Below are positions 35,304 to 43,515 of a stretch of DNA of 64,000 bases, piece after piece. A program made the position numbers and the translations under genes. Source of the stretch: Bacillus sp. FSL K6-3431 (GTDB taxonomy: Bacteria > Bacillota > Bacilli > Bacillales > Bacillaceae_C); assembly GCF_038002605.1 (NCBI RefSeq), contig NZ_JBBOCT010000001.1:3844001-3908000 (forward strand). Direction: 5' to 3'. Position 1 is the first letter of the stretch. Each line of letters starts with the position of its first letter. The notes below the pieces were generated by a model. The model had not been told where the DNA came from. It did not search any database and saw only the letters and a program-made list of their open reading frames with translations.

Positions 35304-35402
35304 TAAGTAATACATTATGGTCAATTTATCATTGATGGCGGTACAACTGCGGATAATGTAAAACCTCCAAGAAGTCAGTCTTTAAATGAGGAGAGATGTT
35401 GG
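35304..35402 (+). pseudogene. C-terminal remnant of an older SDR gene
   Basis: After an in-frame stop the sequence reads VIHYGQFIIDGGTTADN and runs in the frame of the next gene's ATG. GQ-x-I-x-DGG-x-T is the usual end of short-chain dehydrogenases. Confidence 0.45.
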
Positions 35403-36146
35403 ATGAAACTTACTGATAAAGTAGCAATTGTAACAGGAGGAGCGAGCGGAATCGGTGAAGCTACGGTTCGCTTATTCGTTGAAGAAGGAGCTAAAGTGGT
35501 AATTGCGGACTTTTCTGAGCATGGAGAAGAACAATCTGAACAACTTAACACCGAAGGATATGATACTTTTTTTATCAAAACAGATGTAACAAATGAAGAT
35601 GATGTCAAAAATATGATCACACAAACAGTTAACAAATATAGAAAGCTTGATATTATGTTTGCTAATGCCGGGATTGCGAATGATGGGGCAGCGCATGAAC
35701 TGACTTTTGAAAAATGGAAAAGAACGATTGATATCAACTTATCAGGAGTCTTTCTTTCGGATAAATATGCGATAGAGCAAATGCTTAAACAAGGCACAGG
35801 TGGAGCAATTGTTAACTCAGGATCGATCCATAGCTATGCGGGGAAAATAGGAGTGACGGCTTATTCATCCGCGAAAGGCGGAGTCAAGCTTTTAACACAG
35901 ACATTAGGCGTAACTTATGCAAAAGAAGGTATTCGTGTGAACGCCGTCTGCCCTGGATATATCGATACGCCGTTAATCGCCGGTGCGGATCCTGAAATGA
36001 AGCAACAGCTCGTTGACCTTCACCCACTTGGACGCCTTGGGAAACCAGAAGAAGTGGCAAAAGTTGTCTTGTTCCTAGCAAGTGAAGATGCCTCATTTGT
36101 AACGGGTACAAGCATGCTTGTAGACGGAGGTTATACAGCACAATAA
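35403..36146 (+). CDS. SDR-family oxidoreductase (glucose 1-dehydrogenase-like)
   Basis: 247 residues, classical SDR. Motifs: VAIVTGGASGIG (cofactor), NAGIA, Ser in VNSGSIHSYAG, YSSAKGG (Tyr-x-x-x-Lys), PGYIDTPL, and the C-terminus VTGTSMLVDGGYTA. Asp after the second strand (VIADFSEHG) points to NAD rather than NADP. AGGAGAGATGTTGG precedes the ATG. Fragments of related genes lie on both sides (35304-35402 and 36280-36330), so it appears to be the survivor of a tandem group. Substrate unknown. Confidence 0.9.
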   Translation: MKLTDKVAIVTGGASGIGEATVRLFVEEGAKVVIADFSEHGEEQSEQLNTEGYDTFFIKTDVTNEDDVKNMITQTVNKYRKLDIMFANAGIANDGAAHELTFEKWKRTIDINLSGVFLSDKYAIEQMLKQGTGGAIVNSGSIHSYAGKIGVTAYSSAKGGVKLLTQTLGVTYAKEGIRVNAVCPGYIDTPLIAGADPEMKQQLVDLHPLGRLGKPEEVAKVVLFLASEDASFVTGTSMLVDGGYTAQ

Positions 36147-36179
36147 TTTGAAATTAGTCAGGGCATATCTCACTAATGT

Positions 36180-36211
36180 AAGTAGAGAGTATAATGCTCT
36201 CTACTTTTTTT
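36180..36211 (+). terminator. Terminator of the SDR gene
   Basis: AGTAGAGAG pairs with CTCTCTACT and is followed by TTTTTTT. Confidence 0.85.
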
Positions 36212-36279
36212 GTACTATCTTTTTCCGGAACACATATTTTTACTGGATAAAATCGAGTTCAACATGTCCGCGAGCTTGG

Positions 36280-36330
36280 ATGCAGTTCACTGATAAAGTG
36301 GCCAATTTAGCTGGATGCTTGAATATACAA
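36280..36330 (+). pseudogene. N-terminal remnant of another SDR gene
   Basis: MQFTDKVANLAGCLNI compares with MKLTDKVAIVTGGASGI of the intact gene at 35403, and the preceding bases (GAGCTTGG versus GATGTTGG) also match. It decays quickly after that. Confidence 0.45.
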
Positions 36331-36441
36331 CCTAATTCACATGTAAAAAAGGGATTTAGCAAGTAATCTAAAAAGTTATATAGAATGTTAAGAATTGTCC
36401 CATATTCATAAAAAATAAGGCTATTTTGCAACTCTCTTACT

Positions 36442-36741
36442 TTAATCTCTATAAAATCCACAATTAACTAGTGTTTGAAATTTCATGTATTGATGAAGTA
36501 AATGCGCGTGTCTTCCCATTCTCGTATGAGGGGTTATCAATGGGCGGAGGTGGCGAAGAAATTCTCGGTCACATTCACAATAGTTTCCGGATCGCCGATA
36601 ACATTCATCGTGTGCACGACAAGCCGCATCCACTTTATTGATTGGAGCTCCCGGTCCGCTGCAGCCAGGTCCACACCAGTTATAGCCTGGCAGGATACAA
36701 AAGCGCAACCTTTTTTTATATCTTCTCCTTTTCAATCTCAC
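36442..36741 (-). CDS. Phospholipase A2-like protein (parvovirus VP1-type domain)
   Basis: 99 residues, strongly basic at both ends. The core LPGYNWCGPGCSGPGAPINK ... DAACRAHDECYRRSG has the calcium-loop GPG pattern and the His-Asp pair (AHDECY) of secreted phospholipase A2, and resembles the PLA2-like domain of parvovirus capsid proteins and of small Bacillus proteins. Five or more Cys suggest disulfides, but there is no signal peptide. The start is GTG at 36741 or TTG at 36735; the latter has the better gap from GGGGGG. Activity on phospholipids is plausible but not shown. Confidence 0.75.
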   Translation of the reverse strand: MRLKRRRYKKRLRFCILPGYNWCGPGCSGPGAPINKVDAACRAHDECYRRSGNYCECDREFLRHLRPLITPHTRMGRHAHLLHQYMKFQTLVNCGFYRD

Positions 36742-36883
36742 AACCCCCCTCTAATTTAGCTTAGTAATATAGGATATTCAGTGGTTCATAGCTTTGTATA
36801 AGCGGTTTTCTTACATGTCCTCCAAGAATTTAGCCGTTTACATCCGTTGCAGGCTTTCAACCTCAGAGTAATGACGCCCTTTT

Positions 36884-37452
36884 AGTGCGACTTTAGTGAG
36901 AAAGTATTTCTCGCTATAAAGAAACTTTTAAAGGAAAGGTTATTTTCTTTTAGAAGTTTTTCTTGTATACGGATTTGTAGTTTAATCCATTCATACAAAA
37001 AAGTTGAGATTGCTTATCCAACAAAGAAAATAAAAAATATAGAATTGCTAATGCAATATTCTAAAATCGGGTTATGATGATAATAGAAGACGTTGGAAAT
37101 AACATAAATACATAAGCGAATAAGGACACATACTTATGGAAAAAGTAGCACGTGTTACTTGAGCTGACAGTGGGTTAGGAAATAGTCTAACGCGCTGGTT
37201 AATTGAGAATGGTTATAAAGTATTTGCTGGGCAATTTATGGGGAATTGTGATTTTCTCGATGAAACGAAAGCGCTGTATCAAGGGAGGATTAGTTGGTGC
37301 AGTTAGATGTGGTAAGGATAAAATCTGCAACGCGTTTGATTGCTGCTAAGACGACGCTAATTGATTTGATCAATAATAATGCAGGGATTTCGAATGAAGC
37401 GGACCAAGCGAATATTTTTGGAAAAGCAGAATGATGAAGTGATGCAGGAACA
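36884..37452 (+). pseudogene. Decayed copy of the 26.58-27.19 kb segment including the SDR gene start
   Basis: Starts TTTAGTGCGACTTTA, carries a mutated copy of the terminator (36922-36965), the promoter region, and an SDR start at 37136 (MEKVARVT, stop, ADSGLGNSLTRWLIENGYKVFAGQF). It has a nonsense codon at codon 9, further frameshifts after about codon 48, and stops resembling the gene at about 37452. The tiny lipoprotein gene is not in the copy. Confidence 0.9.
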
Positions 37453-37492
37453 ATAATTTTGGGGAGTATGGAAAAATAGGGAGGATAATTCA

Positions 37493-37993
37493 ATGAGGCA
37501 AGAAGTTATTATTTTCGAAGGAAATGAAAAAGACCATCTTTCAGCTATATTAAGAATGAGATTAGATTTAGAGCGACACATGGCTAAATCAAACCCTGGA
37601 TATTGGATATCTGATGAAAAATCTTATTTAGAAAGTTGTCAAAGATATCTAAATAATAAGGATGTTAAGGTGCATTTAGCTTGTTTGCAAGGTACTGAAC
37701 AAATAATTGGAATGGGAATAAGTGTAATAGAATACCACGAAGACTTTTCGATAAAAATTACTGGTAATATACATCACTTGTGGGTTGACCCTGAGTATAG
37801 AAAAAAAAATGTAGGTAAAGCGATTGTAACAGAAATAATCAAATTTTTTAAACATAGGGAAGTTGAAGAACTTATTTTGGATTATTCTCATGGTAATATT
37901 GAGGCAGAACGTTTTTGGAGCAAGTTGGGTTATACACCGTCAATAATAATGTGTAGCAATACAATCAAAAATATTGAAACAAAACTCAGTTGA
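37493..37993 (+). CDS. GNAT-family N-acetyltransferase
   Basis: 166 residues. The central GNAT fold is visible: VHLACLQGTEQIIGMGISV, then HHLWVDPEYRKKNVGKAIVTEIIKFF, the acetyl-CoA-binding motif A (here RKKNVGKA), and GNIEAERFWSKLGY, the usual motif B. Transfers an acetyl group from acetyl-CoA to an unknown amine, in the cytosol. GGGAGG precedes ATG 37493. It directly follows the decayed SDR copy and is monocistronic. Confidence 0.88.
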   Translation: MRQEVIIFEGNEKDHLSAILRMRLDLERHMAKSNPGYWISDEKSYLESCQRYLNNKDVKVHLACLQGTEQIIGMGISVIEYHEDFSIKITGNIHHLWVDPEYRKKNVGKAIVTEIIKFFKHREVEELILDYSHGNIEAERFWSKLGYTPSIIMCSNTIKNIETKLS

Positions 37994-38067
37994 ACTAAAC
38001 CAGTTTTTACACTATCGAGGGCTTTTTTTCGATTATTATCAATGAAGCGTAGAGTCTTCAGGTCGAC

Positions 38068-38096
38068 CTTCAATTAAAAGGTGCTTTAATGAAAGA
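38068..38096. repeat. Short dispersed palindromic repeat (GGGC family), copy
   Basis: TTCAATTAAAAGGTGCTTTA, then ATGAA. Variant of the TTCAACTAA-GGGC-TTTAATTGA motif that recurs through 38-41 kb and near 60 and 62.8 kb. Confidence 0.5.
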
Positions 38097-38201
38097 AATG
38101 ATTGTATAAACCAACACTTTTTTATGCAACCAACAAGCTTTTTCAGAAGCCGAAAACGCTGATTCATCAACGTTGTATAAAATACTGCATAAATGGAAAT
38201 T

Positions 38202-38248
38202 CCGACATGTACAAACCCCTTGTGCGTCAAGGGGCTTGTACATGTCGG
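38202..38248. repeat. Near-perfect 21-bp inverted repeat
   Basis: CCGACATGTACAAACCCCTTG and CAAGGGGCTTGTACATGTCGG pair at 20 of 21 positions around a 5-base loop. There is no T run, so it is not an ordinary terminator. Confidence 0.75.
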
Positions 38249-38262
38249 CTTCCGGAAATTGC

Positions 38263-38332
38263 TATTATGTTAACTAGATTTGTATAAAGTATTCATTTGA
38301 TCCTTAGAGGTTTTCTTCAATTAATGGGGCAG
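38263..38332. repeat. TAACTAGATTTGTATAA repeat, copy 1
   Basis: ATGTTAACTAGATTTGTATA, then AAGTATTCATTTG and TTCTTCAATTAATGGGGC. First of four copies between 38.2 and 40.5 kb. Confidence 0.65.
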
Positions 38333-38466
38333 GTTAGTGAAATACTGAAATTCAAAAAAGGTATTACCAAAGTTAATCCAGAATTAGGAAAGAAAGATAT
38401 AAAATTGAGAGAAATGAATTATGAATTAGAATATATTATATAATACTAAAATTTAGGAGTGATTTT

Positions 38467-38763
38467 ATGAAAATTCTTTATTACATAGTAGTACATGTTA
38501 TAAATTTTTTCTTCCTAGTTGTAGTAGGATTTGTTTCACTTGCTTTTTTTTCCAATCCATCAGCAGGTTCATTGTCACCTTTAAGCCCTGCAATCCTAGC
38601 TCCTGTAATTTTCTTACTATTACTTTTGGTTGCTAACTATATTTATCAACTAAGGAAAAAGAATTGGCAGGCACTACTTAACGGAAATGTCATTTACATA
38701 GTAGTTTTATACGTCGTAATAACCGTGGTAATGCCATTTCTAAATGCACTTGTCTTATATTAG
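38467..38763 (+). CDS. Small membrane protein, unknown
   Basis: 98 residues with three predicted helices (about 8-28, 40-58 and 72-95) and little outside the membrane (YQLRKKNWQ between helices 2 and 3). TAGGAG lies seven bases before the ATG. No family is recognised. It stands alone between copies of the dispersed repeat, like the two following membrane-protein genes. Confidence 0.6.
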   Translation: MKILYYIVVHVINFFFLVVVGFVSLAFFSNPSAGSLSPLSPAILAPVIFLLLLLVANYIYQLRKKNWQALLNGNVIYIVVLYVVITVVMPFLNALVLY

Positions 38764-38822
38764 ATAATGCCACAGCCACTGACTCTTTTATCATACCCCT
38801 GAAATTCCGTAGCAAACAAGCA

Positions 38823-38937
38823 TCCTCGATTTAAAGATCCCTTTTTAATGCCGATAAGAAACTTTATTTCAACTAGATTTGTATAACGTATTCATGTCTT
38901 CCTTAAAAACCTTGTTCAGCTAAAGGGCCATTTATGA
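38823..38937. repeat. TAACTAGATTTGTATAA repeat, copy 2
   Basis: AAAGATCCCTTTTTAATGCC, then AAGAAACTTTATTTCAACTA, GATTTGTATAACGTATTCATG and GTTCAGCTAAAGGGCCATTTA. Confidence 0.65.
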
Positions 38938-39016
38938 AGAACACCTTCATTAGTGAAACAAGAAGGTATGTTATACTGAGGTTACAAAAATTCCCAATTA
39001 TATGGAGGGATTGTTG

Positions 39017-39736
39017 ATGACGGACATTTCTAATTTACTTGCATTCAGTGCAGGTGCATTAACTTTTATATCGCCTTGTGTATTTCCTCTTTATCCTGCA
39101 TTTTTATCGTATATTACGGGAATGAGTGTAGCAGAAATACAAAATGGTGAATTAAAAGGACAACGCAAAGCAATTTTTCATACATTTTTCTTTTTGTTTG
39201 GATTTTCAATAATTTATTTAGTGCTTGGTTTCGGAACAGCAGGAAGTGCGACTTTATTAGAGAATTGGTATTTTCGATATGGGGATTTAATTCGACAAAT
39301 TGGTGCTATTTTAATGGTCGCCTTTGGATTGATTACTATTGGGCTACTCCAACTAAAATTTTTGATGAAGGAGCATAAACTACATATTCAAAATAAACCA
39401 GCTGGTTATTTAGGTTCAGTAGTGATTGGATTAGCTTTTGCAGTAGGTTGGACACCTTGTATGGGTCCAATTTTAGCAGCTACATTAGCGCTGGTAGGTG
39501 CAAACCCATCACAGGGTCTATGGTATATGGCAGCTTATGTTTTAGGTTTTAGTATTCCTTTTCTTTTAATGGCATTTTTCATTACTAAATTTACTTGGTT
39601 AAAAAAATACAGTGGTACTGTAATGAAATTTGGCGGGGGAATTATGATAGTTATGGGAATTACTCTGTATTTTGATAAACTTACACTTATTAATTCATTA
39701 TTACAACCTATATTTGGAGATTTCCAGGGATTTTAA
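39017..39736 (+). CDS. ccdA: CcdA-type cytochrome c biogenesis / thiol-disulfide carrier
   Basis: 239 residues, six membrane helices. It passes reducing equivalents across the membrane for cytochrome c maturation and related thiol chemistry. The two hallmark Cys motifs are SPCVFPLYPAFLSYITG in helix 1 and GWTPCMGPILAA in helix 4. The frame opens at 39002, but ATG at 39017 follows GGAGG at eight bases. No ResA- or ResB-like partner is adjacent. A repeat unit with a terminator-like hairpin follows. Confidence 0.92.
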   Translation: MTDISNLLAFSAGALTFISPCVFPLYPAFLSYITGMSVAEIQNGELKGQRKAIFHTFFFLFGFSIIYLVLGFGTAGSATLLENWYFRYGDLIRQIGAILMVAFGLITIGLLQLKFLMKEHKLHIQNKPAGYLGSVVIGLAFAVGWTPCMGPILAATLALVGANPSQGLWYMAAYVLGFSIPFLLMAFFITKFTWLKKYSGTVMKFGGGIMIVMGITLYFDKLTLINSLLQPIFGDFQGF

Positions 39737-39784
39737 TCTTTCGAGATATAGAAGAAGTGTATTAATTAATTTTAAGGCTGAGTC

Positions 39785-39946
39785 TATATTCTAGTTATTC
39801 CATTAACCGGCGCTTTAATTGATCAAACAGATAAAAGGATCTTCAAAAGAAGATCCTTTTTTAATGCCCATAACATGCAATTATGTTAACTAGATTTGTA
39901 TAGAGTATTCATGTGATACTTGGAGATCTTGTTCAACTAACGAGCC
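39785..39946. repeat. Long repeat unit (hairpin plus TAACTAGATTTGTATA), copy 3
   Basis: TTATTCCATTAACCGGCGCT, then AAAAGGATCTTC/GAAGATCCTTTT (a terminator for ccdA at 39835-39862), then ATGTTAACTAGATTTGTATA and GTTCAACTAACGAGCC. It aligns end to end with copy 4. Confidence 0.75.
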
Positions 39947-40078
39947 AGCATTCTTGAACAACAGTTTAAAAGGAATTGGACATTTATGTTAAAGTTTAGA
40001 TGGAATTATGAAGGTTTTACTTAAAAACATGCTTGGAAATTGACCTTTTGTAAGGGGAAGAAATCGAGGTGAGTAATA

Positions 40079-40285
40079 ATGGGCTTATTTTTTGAAAAAG
40101 CTAGCAGTCAAAGCAAGAATCAAAAATTGGTTATACATGCATTTATAGTTTTATTAGTATTAGACACCATAAATAACTTTTTGCTCCATTGGTCTTGGTT
40201 TAGTGTAATTTCTATTTGTTTATACATTGTATTTATAATCCTTTTCATAAGGGAAACCATGAAGAGAAAAAACAATAACAGGTAA
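40079..40285 (+). CDS. Small membrane protein, unknown
   Basis: 68 residues: a hydrophilic head (FEKASSQSKNQK), two hydrophobic helices separated by HWSW, and a basic tail (RETMKRKNNNR). GAGGTGAG precedes the ATG. No family is recognised. It is enclosed by copies 3 and 4 of the long repeat unit. Confidence 0.5.
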   Translation: MGLFFEKASSQSKNQKLVIHAFIVLLVLDTINNFLLHWSWFSVISICLYIVFIILFIRETMKRKNNNR

Positions 40286-40299
40286 CAATTAGATTACAT

Positions 40300-40467
40300 C
40301 AGAGTATCTTCCATAATCGGGCGCTTTAATTAAACAAACAGCTAAAAGGATCTTCAACCGAAAGATCCTCTTTTCAGTACCTATAAGAAACTTTATGTTA
40401 ACTAGGTTTGTATAACGTATTCATGTATGTATGCTGGAAGATCTTGTTCAACTAAAGGGCCATTATA
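40300..40467. repeat. Long repeat unit, copy 4
   Basis: TAATCGGGCGCTTTAATTAA, then AAAAGGATCTTC/GAAAGATCCTCTTTT, AAGAAACTTTATGTTAACTA, GGTTTGTATAACGTATTCATG, GTTCAACTAAAGGGCCATT. Confidence 0.75.
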
Positions 40468-41156
40468 TGTAGTATGAGTTTCTACCGTATTCAACGAAAG
40501 TAATAATACAAAAATGACCGAATTTCTATCTTTGCTAACACATTAAATAGAGGTATTTTTTATAGTATTCAACGTATTCAAAGATATGGAAATAGATATG
40601 TCTAACAGGGGAAAGATACGACCTTGAAGTTTAGTGTGGAAGTGTACTCCTTCCACACTAAACTTCAAGGCTAGTAAGCGAAAGCGCGGTATGGATGAAA
40701 GATAGACTAGTTGCCTGATGAAGAGACTGATTAATAACAGGATCTATTGTTACCCAAAGAGGGCTTAATTCAAGTTCTTAAGTCCCGTACCTACGAATAC
40801 ATGTAAACAACGATAAAAGGTGCATTCCTTCAACATTTTTTAAATCGATACTATATATAAGGGCCATTTAATTGAGTAATACTTTAAAGAAAATTGATGA
40901 GGTTATGAAGTTTTGCACTTAAAGTAACGCTCTAATATAGTTTAAGTGAGACTCTCGCAAAACCTTAGTGAATGGGTGTTAGCATCTTTTATTAAAATAA
41001 AACTGCAAAAAATACCTCATTATTTAAAGAAAGCATAAGTAAGGCACCTTATTTATCACACCAAGATGCCTTACTATTGTATGCAAATATTAAATTTACT
41101 AAAAGAAAGTACCAATTAGATTACCAACAGAAGTTAGGAAAATATCGCTGAATAGG
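40468..41156. other. Intergenic stretch without a recognisable gene
   Basis: No supported ORF over about 690 bp. It contains a perfect 21-bp inverted repeat (40622-40670), another GGGCC repeat (40861) and a hairpin at 41039-41074 that may end the LysR transcript. Confidence 0.5.
40622..40670. repeat. Perfect 21-bp inverted repeat
   Basis: CCTTGAAGTTTAGTGTGGAAG and its exact complement are separated by 7 bases. No T run follows on either strand. Confidence 0.85.
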
Positions 41157-42065
41157 CTAAACCGTTTTATTCACCTCCTCTATAGCTATAACTTCTCTTG
41201 CTGCTTCTATGAAAGATAATATGATTGGTGAAAGCCATTTGTCTTTATGCCATGCCATATGTGTATATACGTGCAAGTCCGGAATTTGCCATGGAAGAGC
41301 AACAAGTTCACCCCGTTCAACTTCGGCTTCCACTGTTATTTCCGGAAGAAAGGCAATGCCGATTCTCGTAATTGCACATTGTTTAATGGCTTCGGCATTT
41401 TGAAACTCTAAATAAGTAATATCATCAATGCCCTTTTTCTCAAATGACCGGTCAAACATGGTTCGATAGGTACAACCTTTTTCATTGACCAGGAACACTT
41501 CTCCGTGAAAATCTTCCAGCTGTAGTACAGTTAGTTTCGCGAGAGGATGATCTGGAGCGACGAAAAAGCGGAAAGTTTCTTCTAGTAACGGTTCCACTGT
41601 AAGCCTCGTTGAGAGAATGGTTTCGTCCAGCATAAAGACGACATCCGCGGTTCCCTCAAAGAGCGTTTGCTTGAGTTCCTGATTTGGAACAGAGCGGAAG
41701 ATGAGACGAACTCCTGGATAGCGCGAACGAAATAGCTGGAAGACAACTGGAAGCCGATAGGCGCAAAGAACCTCGTTGGCACTTATCGTTAGGGTACCGC
41801 TTAGATTTTCATTATCATGAACGGCACTGCGAGCTTCGTCCAATTTGTCTAGAACACTTTGGACATGAGGTAAAAAGCGCTTACCCGCAGTTGTGAGCAT
41901 GAGTTGTTTGCCCAATCTGTCAAAGAGACGAACACCAAGCTCTTCCTCCAATGCTTTTATTTGCATCGTGACGTTGGAAGGGACGTAGTTTAGCACTTCC
42001 GCAGCCCGACTGAAATTTAAAGTTGAAGCAACCGTGCGGAATGTATTCAGTTGGCGCAATTCCAT
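41157..42065 (-). CDS. LysR-family transcriptional regulator
   Basis: 302 residues from ATG 42065, which follows GGGGGAGGTGTG; the longer frame to 42089 merely includes that site. Winged helix MELRQLNTFRTVASTLNFSRAAEVLNYVPSNVTMQIKALEEE and a normal effector domain (ANEVLCAYRLP ... IAFLPEITVEAEV). Divergent from the MetX-like gene at 42210, with a dyad in the gap, so it very likely controls that gene and itself. The effector is unknown. Confidence 0.93.
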   Translation of the reverse strand: MELRQLNTFRTVASTLNFSRAAEVLNYVPSNVTMQIKALEEELGVRLFDRLGKQLMLTTAGKRFLPHVQSVLDKLDEARSAVHDNENLSGTLTISANEVLCAYRLPVVFQLFRSRYPGVRLIFRSVPNQELKQTLFEGTADVVFMLDETILSTRLTVEPLLEETFRFFVAPDHPLAKLTVLQLEDFHGEVFLVNEKGCTYRTMFDRSFEKKGIDDITYLEFQNAEAIKQCAITRIGIAFLPEITVEAEVERGELVALPWQIPDLHVYTHMAWHKDKWLSPIILSFIEAAREVIAIEEVNKTV

Positions 42066-42095
42066 CACACCTCCCCCTTTTACTTTCAATATTAT

Positions 42096-42120
42096 TGAAT
42101 ACAGTTTTGAATTTTATTCA
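42096..42120. promoter_or_regulatory. Candidate LysR operator
   Basis: TGAATA and TATTCA form an exact dyad with a 13-base spacer in the divergent gap between the regulator and the MetX-like gene, the usual position for a LysR site. Confidence 0.45.
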
Positions 42121-42209
42121 CTTTTTTTGAGAGTACCATAGGTCTATACTAAGTACAAGAAATACATTCTTAATGTTTGTGTTTCATTTTGAAGGGAGAG
42201 ACACTAACT

Positions 42210-43226
42210 ATGGATTATGAAATATTTGATTTAGGAGAAGTAACCTTGCAATCAGGAGTGGCGTTACCGAGCGCTTTTCTTGCTTATAAGACTTATGGAA
42301 AATTGAATGAAAAGAAAGATAATGTTATCGTCTATCCAACAGCTTTTGGTGACCAACATGTTCAGAATGAATGGTTGATTGGAAACGGCAGGGCACTAGA
42401 TCCGCAGAAATATTTCATTATTATTCCAAATCTGCTAGGAAATGGATTATCTTCGTCTCCTAGTAACACATCTCCTCCATTTGACAGGGCTAATTTTCCG
42501 CAAGTAACCATCTATGACAACGTTAAATTCCAATATCGGCTGGTGACCGAAAAATTCGGCATTCAAAAGATTGCACTCGTAGTTGGATGGTCAATGGGAG
42601 GCATTCAATCATTCCAATGGGGGGGAATTTACCCCGACATGGTGGAACGAATTGCACCTTTCTGCGGAGGTGCAAAGACTTGGCCGCAAACGTATGTGGT
42701 CCTTGACGGAATGAAAGCTGCGCTCATGGCTGCAATTGGCTTCAATTCAAGTAAATTAAACCAGTTGACATCTGCAGACATGCGCACCGTTGCCCGTGTT
42801 TATGCGGGATGGGGCCTATCACAGGCCTATTACAGAGAGGAGCTTTATCGTGATATGGGATTTGACTCATTAGAAGATTTCGTGGCTGGTGTTTGGGAAG
42901 ATAGCTTTATGAAGATGGATCCGCACAATGTCCTCGCCATGTTATGGACAGGTCAAAATGCGGATATTAGTGCAAATCCTGTCTATAATGGAGATTTCGA
43001 TGAGACGCTTAAAAACATTAAAGCGCTAGCCTGCGTCATGCCAGGGAGTACAGATCTCTTCTGCACTGCGGACGATAACGAATACGAGGCTAAGCTTATA
43101 CCTAATGCTGTTTTTAATCCTATCGAATCGATCTGGGGTCATTTTGCCGGTCGCGGAATCAACAGTGTAGATAATAAATTTATAGATGACAATCTAAAAC
43201 GCTTATTGTCGCTTAATCCAAACTGA
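42210..43226 (+). CDS. Alpha/beta hydrolase of the homoserine O-acetyltransferase (MetX-like) group
   Basis: 338 residues from ATG 42210 with GGGAG upstream. Fold features: LPSAFLAYKTYGKLNEKKDN, the nucleophile elbow VVGWSMGG, and acid and His regions near the C-terminus (DLFCTADDNEYEAKLIPN, IWGHFAGRG). The overall pattern is that of MetX-family acyltransferases/hydrolases rather than lipases. Real MetX proteins are longer with a lid; several members of this branch act on other acyl substrates, so the reaction is uncertain. Probably LysR-controlled; a strong terminator follows. Confidence 0.8.
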   Translation: MDYEIFDLGEVTLQSGVALPSAFLAYKTYGKLNEKKDNVIVYPTAFGDQHVQNEWLIGNGRALDPQKYFIIIPNLLGNGLSSSPSNTSPPFDRANFPQVTIYDNVKFQYRLVTEKFGIQKIALVVGWSMGGIQSFQWGGIYPDMVERIAPFCGGAKTWPQTYVVLDGMKAALMAAIGFNSSKLNQLTSADMRTVARVYAGWGLSQAYYREELYRDMGFDSLEDFVAGVWEDSFMKMDPHNVLAMLWTGQNADISANPVYNGDFDETLKNIKALACVMPGSTDLFCTADDNEYEAKLIPNAVFNPIESIWGHFAGRGINSVDNKFIDDNLKRLLSLNPN

Positions 43227-43321
43227 TAAATAATCATTAGTAATTATTTCGGAGGAAAATGTCAGAGTATATAACAAAAAATAAGTCTACATTTCATCAA
43301 AAGCCAAAAAATGAAGTGAAG

Positions 43322-43369
43322 AAAAAAGCCTAATTTCTCAATTAAATGCAGAGAAATTAGGCTTTTTTA
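43322..43369 (+). terminator. Terminator of the MetX-like gene
   Basis: AAAAAAGCCTAATTTCTC pairs perfectly with GAGAAATTAGGCTTTTTT. Confidence 0.88.
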
Positions 43370-43382
43370 ATATTGAAAATTC

Positions 43383-43402
43383 CTTAACGTTGTAAATCCG
43401 CA
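43383..43402. repeat. Single arm of the 44296-44474 element
   Basis: CTTAACGTTGTAAATCCGCA, identical to the right arm at 44455-44474, and the next five bases match too. Confidence 0.75.
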
Positions 43403-43470
43403 TTTTCCTGACGATTTCCCTTATAAAAAGGTAAATCATAACAACCAATTGATGAAACAGGATAACACAA

Positions 43471-43510
43471 AAACGACCATGCTTTTTTAATCAGCTATGC
43501 CGTTTTTGTA
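43471..43510 (-). terminator. Terminator of the small kinase gene
   Basis: AAAAACGGCATAGC pairs imperfectly with GCATGGTCGTTTTT on the minus strand. Confidence 0.5.
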
Positions 43511-43515
43511 TCACA

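Noticed and set aside
38102..38287. 61-codon plus-strand frame over the 38.2 kb hairpin
   Set aside because: The frame exists only because the hairpin region lacks stops; no start signals.
42210..43226. Firm assignment as metX (methionine biosynthesis)
   Set aside because: No methionine genes or SAM/T-box leader nearby, and the protein is short for MetX; only the broader family is supported.
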